Positions 6,669-6,825 of a stretch of DNA of 6,825 nt are shown here, one piece after another. Under the pieces are notes generated by a model. It saw only the letters and a program-made list of their open reading frames with translations, ran no database searches and was not told where the DNA came from. The stretch is from Crocinitomicaceae bacterium. GTDB taxonomy: Bacteria; Bacteroidota; Bacteroidia; Flavobacteriales_D; Crocinitomicaceae. The stretch is from positions 1 through 6,825 of the forward strand of contig JALWLM010000148.1 of the NCBI GenBank assembly GCA_027084145.1, given 5' to 3'. The translations under genes were made by a program, and so were the position numbers. The first letter of the stretch is position 1, and each line of letters opens with the position of its first letter.

Positions 6669-6729
6669 TAAACAATAAACAAAGATAAACAAAAACGATT
6701 AAAGCATATTATCTTATAATTCTAAACAA
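6669..6729. repeat. Four direct copies of the heptamer TAAACAA
   Basis: Exact copies occur at 6669-6675, 6676-6682, 6686-6692 and 6723-6729, all in the same orientation (TTGTTTA on the - strand). The first three are packed around the candidate -7 element of the regulator promoter; the fourth is 30 bp further upstream and sits in the inverted repeat AAACA-ATA-TGTTT (6724-6736). Their position suggests a regulator-binding array. The local AT-richness makes chance copies more likely than in average DNA. Confidence 0.4.
6680..6687 (-). promoter_or_regulatory. Candidate Bacteroidota -7 promoter element for the response regulator gene
   Basis: On the - strand this reads TATCTTTG, a full match to the Bacteroidota -7 consensus TAnnTTTG. 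It lies 26 bp upstream of the regulator ATG, which would give a short leader of about 20 bases. No clear -33 TTTG or TTG is seen at the usual distance, so the assignment rests on one element and its position. It may drive the whole leftward gene cluster. Confidence 0.4.
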
Positions 6730-6825
6730 TATGTTTTATCAACAATTTTACAAAAGACTGTTAATAAGTTTTGTTTTTAATATTTGTATGCTTGCATAGT
6801 ATTTTGTATATTAAGTGTATGAAAT

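Noticed and set aside
1..6825. Search by eye for tRNA, rRNA, riboswitch, CRISPR repeats and insertion-sequence ends.
   Set aside because: No such structure was found; nearly all of the window is coding.

Overview
The window looks like chromosomal DNA of an AT-rich member of the Bacteroidota, probably the order Flavobacteriales. The main evidence is a secreted hydrolase that ends in a type IX secretion (T9SS) C-terminal sorting domain, a system confined to this phylum. AT-rich codon use, starts without clear Shine-Dalgarno sequences and a TAnnTTTG-type promoter element agree with this. A finer placement is not possible from the sequence alone.

Layout, left to right. A reading frame enters from the left edge on the + strand and ends at 157, overlapping by 4 bp the start of an endonuclease III gene (nth, 154-798, +). 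All other genes lie on the - strand and read leftwards. In transcription order they are a NarL/FixJ-type response regulator (6653-5982), an MsbA-like ABC exporter half-transporter (5943-4168), a cytosolic protein with a periplasmic-binding-protein fold of the NMT1/SsuA kind (4171-3314), ferrochelatase hemH (3317-2283) and a T9SS-secreted alpha/beta hydrolase (2258-801). The last gene converges on nth with only 2 bp between the stop codons.

The exporter, the binding-fold protein and hemH are joined by two 4-bp ATGA overlaps, so they are almost certainly co-transcribed and translationally coupled. The hydrolase follows after 24 bp, and the regulator precedes the exporter by 38 bp. The - strand genes may therefore form one operon read from the 172-bp region at the right edge. 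That region holds a TATCTTTG promoter element and four copies of the heptamer TAAACAA.

How the genes work together is only partly clear. Ferrochelatase makes protoheme, nth repairs oxidised pyrimidines, and the regulator may control the cluster. The functions of the exporter and the binding-fold protein are unknown. The most unusual points are the binding-fold protein, which cannot have a signal peptide and is coupled to an exporter and hemH; an endonuclease III that has lost all four iron-sulfur ligands; and a ferrochelatase with an internal four-cysteine motif that could hold a [2Fe-2S] cluster. No RNA gene, insertion sequence, CRISPR array or phage gene was seen.
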